Source of the DNA: Microbispora rosea
GTDB taxonomy: Bacteria; Actinomycetota; Actinomycetes; Streptosporangiales; Streptosporangiaceae
Length of the DNA stretch: 64,000 nucleotides
Assembly: GCF_900156315.1 (NCBI RefSeq)
Contig: NZ_FTNI01000008.1
Coordinates: 1-64,000 of the forward strand
Direction: 5' to 3'
Under the pieces are notes generated by a model. The model saw only the letters and a list, made by a program, of their open reading frames with translations, had not been told where the DNA came from and made no database searches. Made by a program: the position numbers and the translations under genes. Below, in pieces: positions 27,330 through 34,904 of the stretch (position 1 is the first letter of the stretch; each line of letters begins with the position of its first letter).

Positions 27330-27782
27330 GTGAACGATCTGGTCGCCCGGCTGTGGCGGAGCATCGGCGGCTCGATGCAGTGGCGACTGCTGTGGATTTC
27401 GGAGGCGAAGTTCATGGTCGGCGTCACGGGGATCGTTCGCGACGGAGACGGGCGGGTTCTGTTGCTCCGGCACCGGTTGTGGCCGGAAGGCCGGCAATGG
27501 GGGTTGCCCACCGGCTGCGCCAAGAAGAGGGAGACGTTCCAGGACACGGTCGTCCGGGAGGTGCGCGAAGAGACCGGTCTGAAGGTGCGCGTCGGTGAGC
27601 TCGTCCAGCTCAAAAGCGGCTACCGGCTGCGGGTCGAGGTGGCGTACGAGGCCGAGTTCGTGGGCGGCACGATGAAGCTCGACCCCAGGGAGATCCTGGA
27701 GGCGCGGTGGTGCACGCCCGACAACTTGCCGGAGGGGACCCTGGAGGCCCATCGGCTCCTGATCTTCGGCAGGGCGGGTTAG
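27330..27782 (+). CDS. Nudix hydrolase
   Basis: 150 residues from GTG 27330, preceded by AAAGGA at good spacing. The Nudix box reads G-x5-E-x7-REVREETGL (GCAKKRETFQDTVVREVREE), complete with the metal-binding glutamates. An N-terminal helix (VNDLVARLWRSI) precedes VGVTGIVRDGDGRVLLLRH. The family hydrolyses nucleoside diphosphates linked to another moiety; the substrate cannot be read. It lies 38 bp downstream of the erm-type gene and may be co-transcribed. Confidence 0.9.
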   Translation: MNDLVARLWRSIGGSMQWRLLWISEAKFMVGVTGIVRDGDGRVLLLRHRLWPEGRQWGLPTGCAKKRETFQDTVVREVREETGLKVRVGELVQLKSGYRLRVEVAYEAEFVGGTMKLDPREILEARWCTPDNLPEGTLEAHRLLIFGRAG

Positions 27783-28027
27783 ACGGTCGCCGGACAGGCC
27801 GTTGACCCGTGACCTGTGGACCGGGGCGATGCGGCGCGGAGATTCGCCCGTTCTGTTCGTCGGCTGTCCACAGAGTGGCGCTCGGTTGGGCCGGACGACG
27901 GTGGATTCGCGCAGGCTGGGGCCCTGCGGGAGTGCGGGGAGCGGTAGGCGCGGGGCCGCCTGCTCCCGCGGCACCTCCCGCGGCCGCTTCGGCGGTTGTA
28001 GACGCAGCACGTCGCGGAGGAGGAGCC

Positions 28028-29119
28028 ATGCGAATCACCTATCCCGTGCCCGCGCAGACCTCGTCGGTCTTCGTCGTCGCCACGGACCGTACGCCGACCG
28101 ATCTGTCGTCGATCGTCCCCTGGCGGATGCCGCCGTCCCACCGGCGCGCCGCCAGGGACGCGCTCGGCACGCCCAGGCTGATGGTGGAGGCGTTTCGCTC
28201 GACGCGGTCCCCATGGCGGCGCATGGACCTGAGCGCCGAGGACCTCAAACGGGTGAGACGGGCCCGCCATCATGTGGTGGTCACGAGCACCGCCCCCGTC
28301 GAGGAACAACCCGAGGCCGCCCAGGTCGCCAGGGCGGCCGCGCGCGGGATCGCGGAGGCCTACCGCGGCGCGCTGTACGACCCGCTCACCGGGGCGGCCG
28401 TCTACCACTGCGCCGAGTGCCCGGGGGAGCGGCGCGACTTCGACCTCGGAGACGACTGGCTGGGCTGGAGGGTGTCGTGCGCCGACGAGGATGACGCGTG
28501 TGACCTGGGCGCTGCCGCACCTGCGGGAGCCGATGGCGGCGGGGACTGTTCGTGCCTCGTGACGACCTCGCGCGGCCTACGGCGTTTCGGTATGCCGGAG
28601 ATCGCGTTGACCGGCCTCGCCTGCGCTCACAGCCTGTGCGCGGTCACCGTGCTGCGGGCCGTGGCCGAGCCGTTGCTCGCGGGTCACTTCGCCTGGCTGT
28701 CCAACGGCCCCCGGTGGACAGTCGGCCCGCAGTGGCGGGCCGAAACGCCGCCGCCCTGGCGCGGCGTCGCCCGTCGCCTCCGGCTGGCGGGGATCGACTA
28801 CGCCGTGCTGTCCGGCGGAGCGGACCCGCAGAGCGGGTCCGTCCGCGCCCCCGGCGCCGAGCACGGGTCTCCACCCGGCATGTGCGAGGAATCACGCGGC
28901 CGGCTCACGGTGTGGACGAGTCGGCCGGATCGGGAGAACGGCGGAATGGCTGACGCCGAGCACGGGTCCCCGCCCGGTACCCCCGGCCTGGAGAACGGAC
29001 TCCTGCGCGTGCGCCTCACGCCGGCCGCCGCCGCCCGCTCCTGCCTCAAGCTCCGCCTGCCCGGCGGTCACGGTGGGAACCCCCACCCGCACCACACCCC
29101 CGGCCTGCTGGTCGCCTGA
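28028..29119 (+). CDS. Protein of unknown function with internal repeat
   Basis: 363 residues from ATG 28028 with an excellent GGAGGAGGA site. I do not recognise the family. The N-terminal ~150 residues are a folded-looking domain with a strand HHVVVTSTAP followed by AARGIAEAYRGALYDPLTG. Cysteines occur in CAECPG, SCADEDDACD and CSC. A central part (about 185-265) contains MPEIALTGLACAHSL. The C-terminal third is low complexity and contains AEHGSPPG twice, from a 23-bp near-duplicate (28856-28878 and 28955-28977). No signal peptide or TM segment. The 245-bp gap upstream shows no other gene. Confidence 0.65.
   Translation: MRITYPVPAQTSSVFVVATDRTPTDLSSIVPWRMPPSHRRAARDALGTPRLMVEAFRSTRSPWRRMDLSAEDLKRVRRARHHVVVTSTAPVEEQPEAAQVARAAARGIAEAYRGALYDPLTGAAVYHCAECPGERRDFDLGDDWLGWRVSCADEDDACDLGAAAPAGADGGGDCSCLVTTSRGLRRFGMPEIALTGLACAHSLCAVTVLRAVAEPLLAGHFAWLSNGPRWTVGPQWRAETPPPWRGVARRLRLAGIDYAVLSGGADPQSGSVRAPGAEHGSPPGMCEESRGRLTVWTSRPDRENGGMADAEHGSPPGTPGLENGLLRVRLTPAAAARSCLKLRLPGGHGGNPHPHHTPGLLVA
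28856..28977 (+). repeat. Two near-identical 23-bp copies inside the unknown gene
   Basis: The copies at 28856-28878 and 28955-28977 differ at two bases and are 99 bp (33 codons) apart in the same frame. Both encode AEHGSPPG in a Gly/Pro-rich tail, suggesting growth of the tail by duplication. Confidence 0.6.
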
Positions 29120-29233
29120 GTCGGACTCAGGGGCGGCCCGGCAGAACCAGCGGCACGATCGTGCTGGTCACCTGACCACGTGATCGGGCAGCGCCACGGG
29201 AACGTTTGGGGGTCTACCGCACGTCTGTGAAGT

Positions 29234-30178
29234 GTGACCCCATTTGCTGCTATCGACGACGAGATCCGGGACGCGCGGGACCGCGCCAGGCGCCGGGACC
29301 AGCTCACCCGGCAGCGTGCCACGCTCCTGACTCAGATCGAGGAGGTCCGTGGCATGCTCGCGGATCTGGAGCGGCAGCTCGCCAAGGAGGATCGCGACGT
29401 CGCCAAGCTGGAACAGGGCGGCTTCTCCGCCCTCCTGGCGGGTCTGACCGGCGGCAAGGAGGAGCGCCTGGCGCGGGAACGGGCCGAGGCGGCGGCGGCC
29501 CGTCAGCGGGTCATCGGCCAGCGCACCCGCCTGGAGTGGCTCAGCGGCGATCTGCGGACCACCGACCAGGCCCTCGCGGTGCTCGGCAACCCACATCAGG
29601 AGCTGGAGGTGCTGCTCGCCCGCAAGGAACGGATGCTGGTCGAGTCGGGGGATCCGCGTGGGCGGGAGCTCGCCGACATCGCCGCCCGGCTGGCGAACGT
29701 CGGCGCCGACCTGCGCGAGCACCAGGAGGCGCAGCAGGCCGGGGTCGCCGCGGGCCAGGCGGTCGGCTATGTCATGCGGCATCTGGGCAGCGCCCGCGGC
29801 GCCTCGACCTGGGACATGTTCAGCAGCGGCGGCGGCTTCGCCGACATGGTCGAGCACGGGCACCTGCGCCAGGCCGACGAGGCGGCCTGGCACGCGCAGG
29901 GAGCGCTCGACCGGTTCTCCCGCGAGCTGGCCGACATCGGCGTCCGCGCCGCGCCCCAGTTGCCGAAGGTGGACACGCGCTGGTTCGCCGACGTCTTCTT
30001 CGACAACATCATCACCGACGCCATCAAGCACCAGCGGATCGCCCGCACGGCGGAGGCCGTCCGCGAGGTGGCCGAGTGGGTCGCGGCGATGGTCAACCAG
30101 GTCTCCGACCGCTGTGGTGGGCTCACCCGCCAGCAGGAGTCCCTCGCCCGGCGGCGCGAGGAGGTCCTGGGCTCCTGA
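29234..30178 (+). CDS. Coiled-coil protein of unknown function
   Basis: 314 residues from GTG 29234. Long charged heptad-like helices dominate residues 5-130 (RDARDRARRRDQLTRQRATL, IEEVRGMLADLERQLAKEDR), then a short Gly-rich hinge (LGSARGASTWDMFSSGGG) and a second helical region (about 215-310) with DVFFDNIITDAIKHQRI. No signal peptide or TM segment, so probably a cytoplasmic structural or partner protein. It is transcribed like the unknown gene upstream but separated by 114 bp. I do not recognise the family. Confidence 0.7.
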   Translation: MTPFAAIDDEIRDARDRARRRDQLTRQRATLLTQIEEVRGMLADLERQLAKEDRDVAKLEQGGFSALLAGLTGGKEERLARERAEAAAARQRVIGQRTRLEWLSGDLRTTDQALAVLGNPHQELEVLLARKERMLVESGDPRGRELADIAARLANVGADLREHQEAQQAGVAAGQAVGYVMRHLGSARGASTWDMFSSGGGFADMVEHGHLRQADEAAWHAQGALDRFSRELADIGVRAAPQLPKVDTRWFADVFFDNIITDAIKHQRIARTAEAVREVAEWVAAMVNQVSDRCGGLTRQQESLARRREEVLGS

Positions 30179-30257
30179 CCGGTCCCGTCCGGCCAGATCG
30201 GTCGGGAAGTCGCCGGCACCGTGGGCCGGCTCTGCGTGGTCCGAGCGGCCGGGGGTC

Positions 30258-31184
30258 TCACGTCGAGTGGCCGGCCGATCCGGCGAGGCCGGCGAGCACC
30301 GCGAGGGTGCGTTCCTGCTCGCGCGCGTCACCGTAGGGCGACGCGGCGAACTCGGTGACCCCCGCCTCGGCGAGCCGCCGGATCCGGCGCACAACCGCCG
30401 GTTCGTCACCGACGATCACGACGTCTTCCGGGCCGTCCGCGCCCTCCCGGTCGAGCACGGCACGATATTCGGGCACCTGGCCCGCCAGCCCGAACTCCCC
30501 GGCGATCCGCCGCCGGACGCCCTCCTCGTCGTCCGTCACGCAGACGATCAGCCCCGCGATGACGCGGGGAGAGGGACGCCCGGCAGCATGGGCGGCCCGC
30601 GTGACCGTCGGGACGATGTGGCCGGCCAGGGTGCGAGGACCGGTCATCCAGGTCACCACGCCGTCCGCGTGCTCGCCCGCCAGGCGCAGCATGGCCGGGC
30701 CGAGCGCGGCCAGCAGCACGGGCGGCGGCGCGGCGCCGGGAACGTGCACCGCGCTCTCCACGGTGAACGCCTCGCCTCGATGGCTCACGTGCTCGCCCCT
30801 GAGCAAGGGACGGAGCACCGACAGGTATTCACGCATCCGGGCGACAGGCCGCTCGGCGGACAGGCCGAACATCGTCCGCGTCATCATCGCGATCCCGGCA
30901 CCGATGCCGAGGGTGAGCCGGTTCCCGCTCGCCGCCTGGACGCTCAGGGCCTGGCTTGCCAGCACCAGCGGATGACGTGCGGGCACCGGCACCACGGAAG
31001 AGCCGAGCGCGATGCCCGGCACCTGCGCGCCGGCCATCGCCAGCGCGGTCAGCGCGTCCCATCCGAGCGCCTGGGCCGTCCAGGCGGTGGCGAAACCGGC
31101 GTCCGCCGCCGCACGCACCTGGCCGGCGAACTGCTCGGCCGTCACGGCCCCCCGCACCTCACCGACGAGAACACCGATCTTCAT
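30258..31184 (-). CDS. LLM-class F420-dependent oxidoreductase
   Basis: 308 residues from ATG 31184. The N-terminus MKIGVLVGEVRG and the motifs SSVVPVPARHPLVLA, LSVQAASGNRLTLGIGAG and REYLSVLRPLLRGE match the bacterial-luciferase-like fold of F420-dependent reductases. Actinomycetes use F420 in many such enzymes; the substrate is unknown. It is divergent from a TetR regulator, with two copies of the same palindrome between the starts, so it is probably the regulator's target. Confidence 0.88.
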   Translation of the reverse strand: MKIGVLVGEVRGAVTAEQFAGQVRAAADAGFATAWTAQALGWDALTALAMAGAQVPGIALGSSVVPVPARHPLVLASQALSVQAASGNRLTLGIGAGIAMMTRTMFGLSAERPVARMREYLSVLRPLLRGEHVSHRGEAFTVESAVHVPGAAPPPVLLAALGPAMLRLAGEHADGVVTWMTGPRTLAGHIVPTVTRAAHAAGRPSPRVIAGLIVCVTDDEEGVRRRIAGEFGLAGQVPEYRAVLDREGADGPEDVVIVGDEPAVVRRIRRLAEAGVTEFAASPYGDAREQERTLAVLAGLAGSAGHST

Positions 31185-31205
31185 CGAAGGTCCCACCTCC
31201 ACAAG

Positions 31206-31232
31206 CTCAACCGGAGAACTTCTCCGGTTGAG
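31206..31232. promoter_or_regulatory. TetR operator 1 (perfect 13-1-13 palindrome)
   Basis: CTCAACCGGAGAA, one base, TTCTCCGGTTGAG. The 15-bp core CGGAGAACTTCTCCG (31212-31226) recurs with one change at 31247. It is between the divergent F420-oxidoreductase and tetR genes. Confidence 0.8.
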
Positions 31233-31246
31233 GTGTGGTTAGAATA

Positions 31247-31261
31247 CGGAGAACCTCTCCG
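31247..31261. promoter_or_regulatory. TetR operator 2
   Basis: CGGAGAACCTCTCCG, centred 35 bp from operator 1. A -10-like TAGAAT (31240-31245) lies between the two copies, reading toward tetR, so both sites flank the promoter. Confidence 0.75.
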
Positions 31262-31270
31262 GATGGCAAT

Positions 31271-32041
31271 GTGAGGGTGGAAGTGACGATTGAGAGTGCC
31301 GGGGCGCGCCGGCGGCAGGTGGATCAGACGGCGAGCGACGCGAGGTCACCGGCCGCCGCGCCGGTGGATGATCGGGGTTCATCGGTCGCTCGGCCGGTGG
31401 GCGATGCGGCTTCATCGGCCGCTGGGCCGGCGGGCGCGGGCTCGCCGGTTGGCGCTCCCGGTGGCCGGCGGATGCGGGCCGACGCGCGGGACAACCGCGA
31501 ACGCGTGCTTCGCGCCGCCAGAGCCGCCTTCGCCGAGCAGGGGGCTCAGGCGTCGCTCAACAAGATCGCGCAGAGTGCGGGGGTGGGCCCCGGCACGTTG
31601 TATCGCCATTTCCCCACCCTCGGAGCCCTGCTCGTGGCGATCATCGGGGACGACGTGGCGGCGCTGTGCGAGAAAGGACGTGACCTGCTCGGACACCCGT
31701 CGCCGGCGGAGGCGCTGCGCACCTGGCTGAGGGCCGTGGCCGAGCACGCGACCGCGATGCGAGGCCTGGTGGCCGCCCGGATGGCCGTACCGCCCGCGCC
31801 GGACGCCGACGCGGCGCTCGCGGCGTGCCACGAGCGGATCCGGGCCACCGGCTCCGCCCTGCTCGAACGCGCGCAACGGGACGGCGGAGTGCCCGGCGAC
31901 ATCGAGATCGCCGACCTCCTCACGCTGGTCAACGCGATCGCGTGGGTCAGCGAGCAGGCCCCGTGTGACGAATATCTACTTGACCGCCTTCTCGCCCTCG
32001 TGCGCGGAATGGATCGATCGCCCCGAGAGGAGAAGGCATGA
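31271..32041 (+). CDS. TetR-family regulator with low-complexity N-terminal extension
   Basis: 256 residues if translation starts at GTG 31271. The HTH begins only at about residue 70 (RVLRAARAAFAEQGAQASLN, QSAGVGPGTLYRHFP). Before it is an Ala/Pro/Gly/Ser-rich stretch that contains an imperfect duplication. ATG 31472 would give a normal 189-residue TetR but lacks a good ribosome-binding site. The ligand domain continues to the end and overlaps the MOSC gene by ATGA. The twin palindromes upstream are its likely operators, controlling itself and the F420 oxidoreductase. Confidence 0.85.
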   Translation: MRVEVTIESAGARRRQVDQTASDARSPAAAPVDDRGSSVARPVGDAASSAAGPAGAGSPVGAPGGRRMRADARDNRERVLRAARAAFAEQGAQASLNKIAQSAGVGPGTLYRHFPTLGALLVAIIGDDVAALCEKGRDLLGHPSPAEALRTWLRAVAEHATAMRGLVAARMAVPPAPDADAALAACHERIRATGSALLERAQRDGGVPGDIEIADLLTLVNAIAWVSEQAPCDEYLLDRLLALVRGMDRSPREEKA

Positions 32042-32580
32042 CGAGCAGAGTGACGGCGGTGAGCCGCAGCGCCACCCACACCTTCAGCAAGACCCCGCTG
32101 GAGTCGATCCGGCTGCTGCCCGGCCTGGGCGTCGAGGGGGACGCGCACGCCGGAGTGACGGTGAAGCACCGGTCGCGGGTCGCCCGCGATCCCAGCCAGC
32201 CGAACCTGCGCCAGGTGCACCTGGTCCACGCGGAGTTGCACGACGAACTACGCGAGGCGGGCTTCGCCGTACGGGAGGGGGACATGGGGGAGAACGTCAC
32301 CACCAGAGGCGTCGATCTGCTCGCGTTGCCCACCGGGACGCGGCTGCGCCTCGGTGAGACGGCCGTCGTCGAGGTGACCGGCCTGCGCAACCCCTGCGTG
32401 CAACTCGACGGTTTCCAGGACGGGCTGCTGAAGGCCGTGCTGGACCGGGACGAGGAGGGCAATCTGGTGCGCAAGGCCGGGGTCATGGGCATCGTCATCG
32501 CGGGCGGCGAGGTCCGGCCCGGCGATGCCATACGTGTGGAGCCCCCGGCCGGATCGCATCAGCCTCTTCGGCCGGTGTGA
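32038..32580 (+). CDS. MOSC-domain protein
   Basis: 180 residues from ATG 32038, overlapping the tetR stop by 4 bp (ATGA), so translationally coupled. It has the MOSC pattern: LLPGLGVEGDAHAGVTVKHR, LRQVHLVHAEL, DMGENVTTRGVDLLALPTG and LRNPCVQLDGF with the conserved cysteine thought to bind sulfur or molybdenum cofactor. Stand-alone MOSC proteins (YiiM-like) act in Moco-dependent or sulfur-transfer detoxification reactions. Context with an F420 oxidoreductase suggests a redox role; this is inference. Confidence 0.9.
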   Translation: MTSRVTAVSRSATHTFSKTPLESIRLLPGLGVEGDAHAGVTVKHRSRVARDPSQPNLRQVHLVHAELHDELREAGFAVREGDMGENVTTRGVDLLALPTGTRLRLGETAVVEVTGLRNPCVQLDGFQDGLLKAVLDRDEEGNLVRKAGVMGIVIAGGEVRPGDAIRVEPPAGSHQPLRPV

Positions 32581-32730
32581 GCGGTGCCGGCGCCTGCCCG
32601 CGGTCCCGTGGCGCTCACCCGCGGTTCCGGCCCTGGCCCCGCACCTTTTCGTCGTGCAGGCGTTCCGGGCGGAGTGTCTCGATCAGGCGCCGGCCTTTCT
32701 CGCCGCGCGGTAGATGTGGGTCGGCCTGAG

Positions 32731-32798
32731 CAGACCCGGCCCCAGTGATTGTGGCCGGGCCTCTGACAGACTCGGCCTCAGTGGATGTGGCCCGGCTC
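32731..32798. repeat. 36-bp imperfect tandem repeat at 3' end of His-rich gene
   Basis: Units starting at 32731 and 32767 are 36 bp apart and mostly identical (CAGACyCGGCCyCAGTG...). On the minus strand the first unit met supplies the end of the His-rich protein (PGHIH, stop). The second, beyond the stop, would encode PGHNH. One substitution separates a stop from continued repeat coding. Confidence 0.5.
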
Positions 32799-33128
32799 GT
32801 TGTGGTCGTGCTCGTGGTCGTCCTCGTCCTCCAGGACGCCCTCTGACGGCTCCACGCCGAGCATCGCCTCTCGCGGCTCGACCTCGGCCACGTGCTCGAC
32901 CAGGCCCAGCACGTGGTCGGGCTCGATCAGCCACTGCAGGGCCGCCGCGCCCGTCTCATCGGAGTTGACCAGCTCGATCTGCTCCTGCCGCTCGGCGTCG
33001 TCCAGTTCGGCCTGGGGGTCGCGGATCTCGGCGAGCGCCGCCGCCTGCAGCGCGTCGACATCGAGGACCTCGACCACCAGGTCGACGGTGAGCCGCAGGT
33101 AGCGACCGGTGTCCGTTCCATCGCTCAT
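32778..33128 (-). CDS. Small acidic protein with His/Asp-rich tail
   Basis: 116 residues from ATG 33128. I do not recognise the family. The N-terminal part (about 5-60) is helical and strand-like (YLRLTVDLVVEVLDVDALQA). The middle (IEPDHVLGLVEHVAEVEP) is amphipathic. The tail DEDDHEHDHNEPGHIH is a probable metal-binding stretch. No signal peptide. It is 24 bp upstream of ung on the same strand. The stop lies in a tandem repeat whose next unit would code for a similar PGHNH segment. Confidence 0.65.
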   Translation of the reverse strand: MSDGTDTGRYLRLTVDLVVEVLDVDALQAAALAEIRDPQAELDDAERQEQIELVNSDETGAAALQWLIEPDHVLGLVEHVAEVEPREAMLGVEPSEGVLEDEDDHEHDHNEPGHIH

Positions 33129-33152
33129 GGTGGTGATCCTATCGGCAAGCCG

Positions 33153-33833
33153 TCACGGCAGTTTCCACTCGACCGGCGCCCCGCCCTGCTGCTCCAGCAG
33201 GGCGTTGGCCCGGCTGAACGGACGGGAGCCGAAGAACCCGCTGCGCGCCGACAGCGGGCTGGGGTGGGCCGACTCGATGCACGGCACGTCGCCCAGCATC
33301 GGCCGCAGGTTGCGGGCGTCGCGGCCCCACAGGATCGCCACGAGCGGCCCGCCCCGCTCGACCAGCGCCTTGATGGCCTGCTCGGTCACCTCTTCCCAGC
33401 CCTTGCCCCGGTGGGAGGCGGGCTTGCCCGGCATCACCGTCAGCACCCTGTTGAGCAGGAGCACGCCCTGCTCGGTCCACGGGGTGAGGTCGCCGTTCGA
33501 GGGCGGGGTGGGGTGGCCGAGGTCGGCCATGTACTCCTTGAAGATGTTGACCAGGCTGCCCGGAAGCGGCCGTACGTCGGGGGCCACGGAGAAGCTCAGC
33601 CCGACCGGGTGTCCGGGGGTGGGGTAGGGATCCTGGCCGACGATCAGCACCCGGACCTCGCTCAGCGGCTGCTGGAAGGCGCGGAGGACGTTGTCCCCCG
33701 CCGGGAGATACTGGCGGCCTTCCGCGATCTCCTGCCTGAGGAAGTCGCCCATGGCGGCGATCCGCCCGGCCACGGGTGCGAGGGCCTCGGCCCACCCGGC
33801 TTCCACGAGTTCGTGCAACGGACGTCCTGACAT
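33153..33833 (-). CDS. ung: Uracil-DNA glycosylase (family 1)
   Basis: 226 residues from ATG 33833 ([14 protein letters not shown]); the longer in-frame start at 33947 adds sequence from the upstream hairpin and is rejected. It excises uracil from DNA in base-excision repair. Signatures: [18 protein letters not shown] with catalytic Asp68, LLLNRVLTV, and AHPSPLSA with His190. Length is typical. The hairpin at 33888-33922 precedes it. Confidence 0.95.
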   Translation of the reverse strand: MSGRPLHELVEAGWAEALAPVAGRIAAMGDFLRQEIAEGRQYLPAGDNVLRAFQQPLSEVRVLIVGQDPYPTPGHPVGLSFSVAPDVRPLPGSLVNIFKEYMADLGHPTPPSNGDLTPWTEQGVLLLNRVLTVMPGKPASHRGKGWEEVTEQAIKALVERGGPLVAILWGRDARNLRPMLGDVPCIESAHPSPLSARSGFFGSRPFSRANALLEQQGGAPVEWKLP

Positions 33834-33887
33834 GTCCGCGCACTCTATCGGCTTTTCCGCCTCCGTACGGCCCGGCAGCGGAAAGAT

Positions 33888-33922
33888 CGGATGCCCGCTT
33901 ACCCCCGTGAAGCGGGCATCCG
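33888..33922. terminator. 13-bp stem hairpin upstream of ung
   Basis: CGGATGCCCGCTT and AAGCGGGCATCCG form a perfect 13-bp stem with a 9-nt loop. It follows the malG-side terminator in the same direction, so it may be a second terminator for the importer operon or a structure in the ung 5' region. Confidence 0.5.
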
Positions 33923-33980
33923 ACGTCCTTTCGGCATGCTGTGCCATACACGGGACATTTCCCGGGTCGGCCGCGGTGAT

Positions 33981-34013
33981 GCCGGAGGCCCCGGACGATC
34001 CGGGGCCTCCGGC
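33981..34013. terminator. Terminator of the sugar importer operon
   Basis: A 14-bp perfect stem (arms CCGGAGGCCCCGG and CCGGGGCCTCCGG plus an outer G-C pair) with a 5-nt loop lies just beyond the stop codon of the last permease gene. No T-run, as usual here. Confidence 0.8.
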
Positions 34014-34016
34014 CGG

Positions 34017-34904
34017 TCACTTGACCGAGCCCGCGAGCATGCCCTGTACGAAATACCGCTGGAAGGCGAAGAACAGCACCAGCGGGATGATGAGCGACAG
34101 GAACGCGCCCGGCGCGAGGATGTCCACGTTCGTGCCGAACTGTCGCATCTGGGATTGCAGTGCCTTCGTCATCGGCTGGTTCTCGGTGTCGGCGAACACC
34201 AGCACGACGAGCAGGTCGTTCCACACCCACAGGAACTGGAAGATGCCGAGCGACGCGATCGCGGGCTTGGCCAGCGGGAACACCACGGTGGCGAAGATCC
34301 GCCACTCCGGCGCGCCGTCCATCCGCGCCGCCTCGAGCAGCTCGCGCGGAATGCCCACGAAGAAGTTGCGCAGCAGGAAGATGGCGAACGGCAGGCCGAA
34401 CGCCACATGGAACAGCACGACCCCGAGAATCGAGCCGAAGATCCCGAGGAATCCGTACAGCTTGGCGATCGGGATCAGCGCGATCTGCACCGGGACGACC
34501 AGCAGGGCGATGACCACGAGGAACACCAGGTCCCTGCCGGGGAACTCGATCCAGGCGAAGGCGTACGCCGCCATGGCCGCGATGCCGATCACCAGCAGCG
34601 TCGCCGGCACCGTGATGAGCACGGTGTTCCAGAACGACGAGCCGAAGCCCGACGCGAGCAGGTTCGAGTAGTTGTCGAACGTGAGCTGCGCGGGTTTGGT
34701 GAACAGCGTCCACCAGCCGGAGGAGTTGTTCTCGGTCTCGCCGCGCAGCGAGACGACGAGGAGCCCGAGGGTCGGGAGCAGCCAGAAGAGCGCGACCAGG
34801 ACCATGAAGACCTGGACCAGGCCGCCGCCGAGGCGGTCGACCACCCGTCCGAACAGGTTGCGCTCGAGCGGCTGCGCGTGCCGGGGTTCGGCCAGGGTCG
34901 TCAT
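34017..34904 (-). CDS. Sugar ABC transporter permease (MalG type)
   Basis: 295 residues from ATG 34904, overlapping the malF-type stop by ATGA. About six TM segments; the first is LVQVFMVLVALFWLLPTLGL. The permease EAA loop that contacts the ATPase is present (RELLEAARMDGAPEWRIFATVVFPLAKPAI). The C-terminus ends in YFVQGMLAGSVK, the usual MalG-type end. It forms the membrane channel with the gene upstream. No ATPase gene is nearby, so it probably uses a shared MsiK-like ATPase, as other actinomycete sugar importers do. Confidence 0.93.
   Translation of the reverse strand: MTTLAEPRHAQPLERNLFGRVVDRLGGGLVQVFMVLVALFWLLPTLGLLVVSLRGETENNSSGWWTLFTKPAQLTFDNYSNLLASGFGSSFWNTVLITVPATLLVIGIAAMAAYAFAWIEFPGRDLVFLVVIALLVVPVQIALIPIAKLYGFLGIFGSILGVVLFHVAFGLPFAIFLLRNFFVGIPRELLEAARMDGAPEWRIFATVVFPLAKPAIASLGIFQFLWVWNDLLVVLVFADTENQPMTKALQSQMRQFGTNVDILAPGAFLSLIIPLVLFFAFQRYFVQGMLAGSVK

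Noticed and set aside
27783-28027. A possible replication origin, because CTGTCCACA resembles the DnaA box TTGTCCACA
   Set aside because: Only one near-match is present, with no cluster of boxes and no dnaA or dnaN nearby.
28798-29049. The repeat in the unknown gene as a CRISPR-like array
   Set aside because: Only two copies, in frame within a coding sequence, with no regular spacers.
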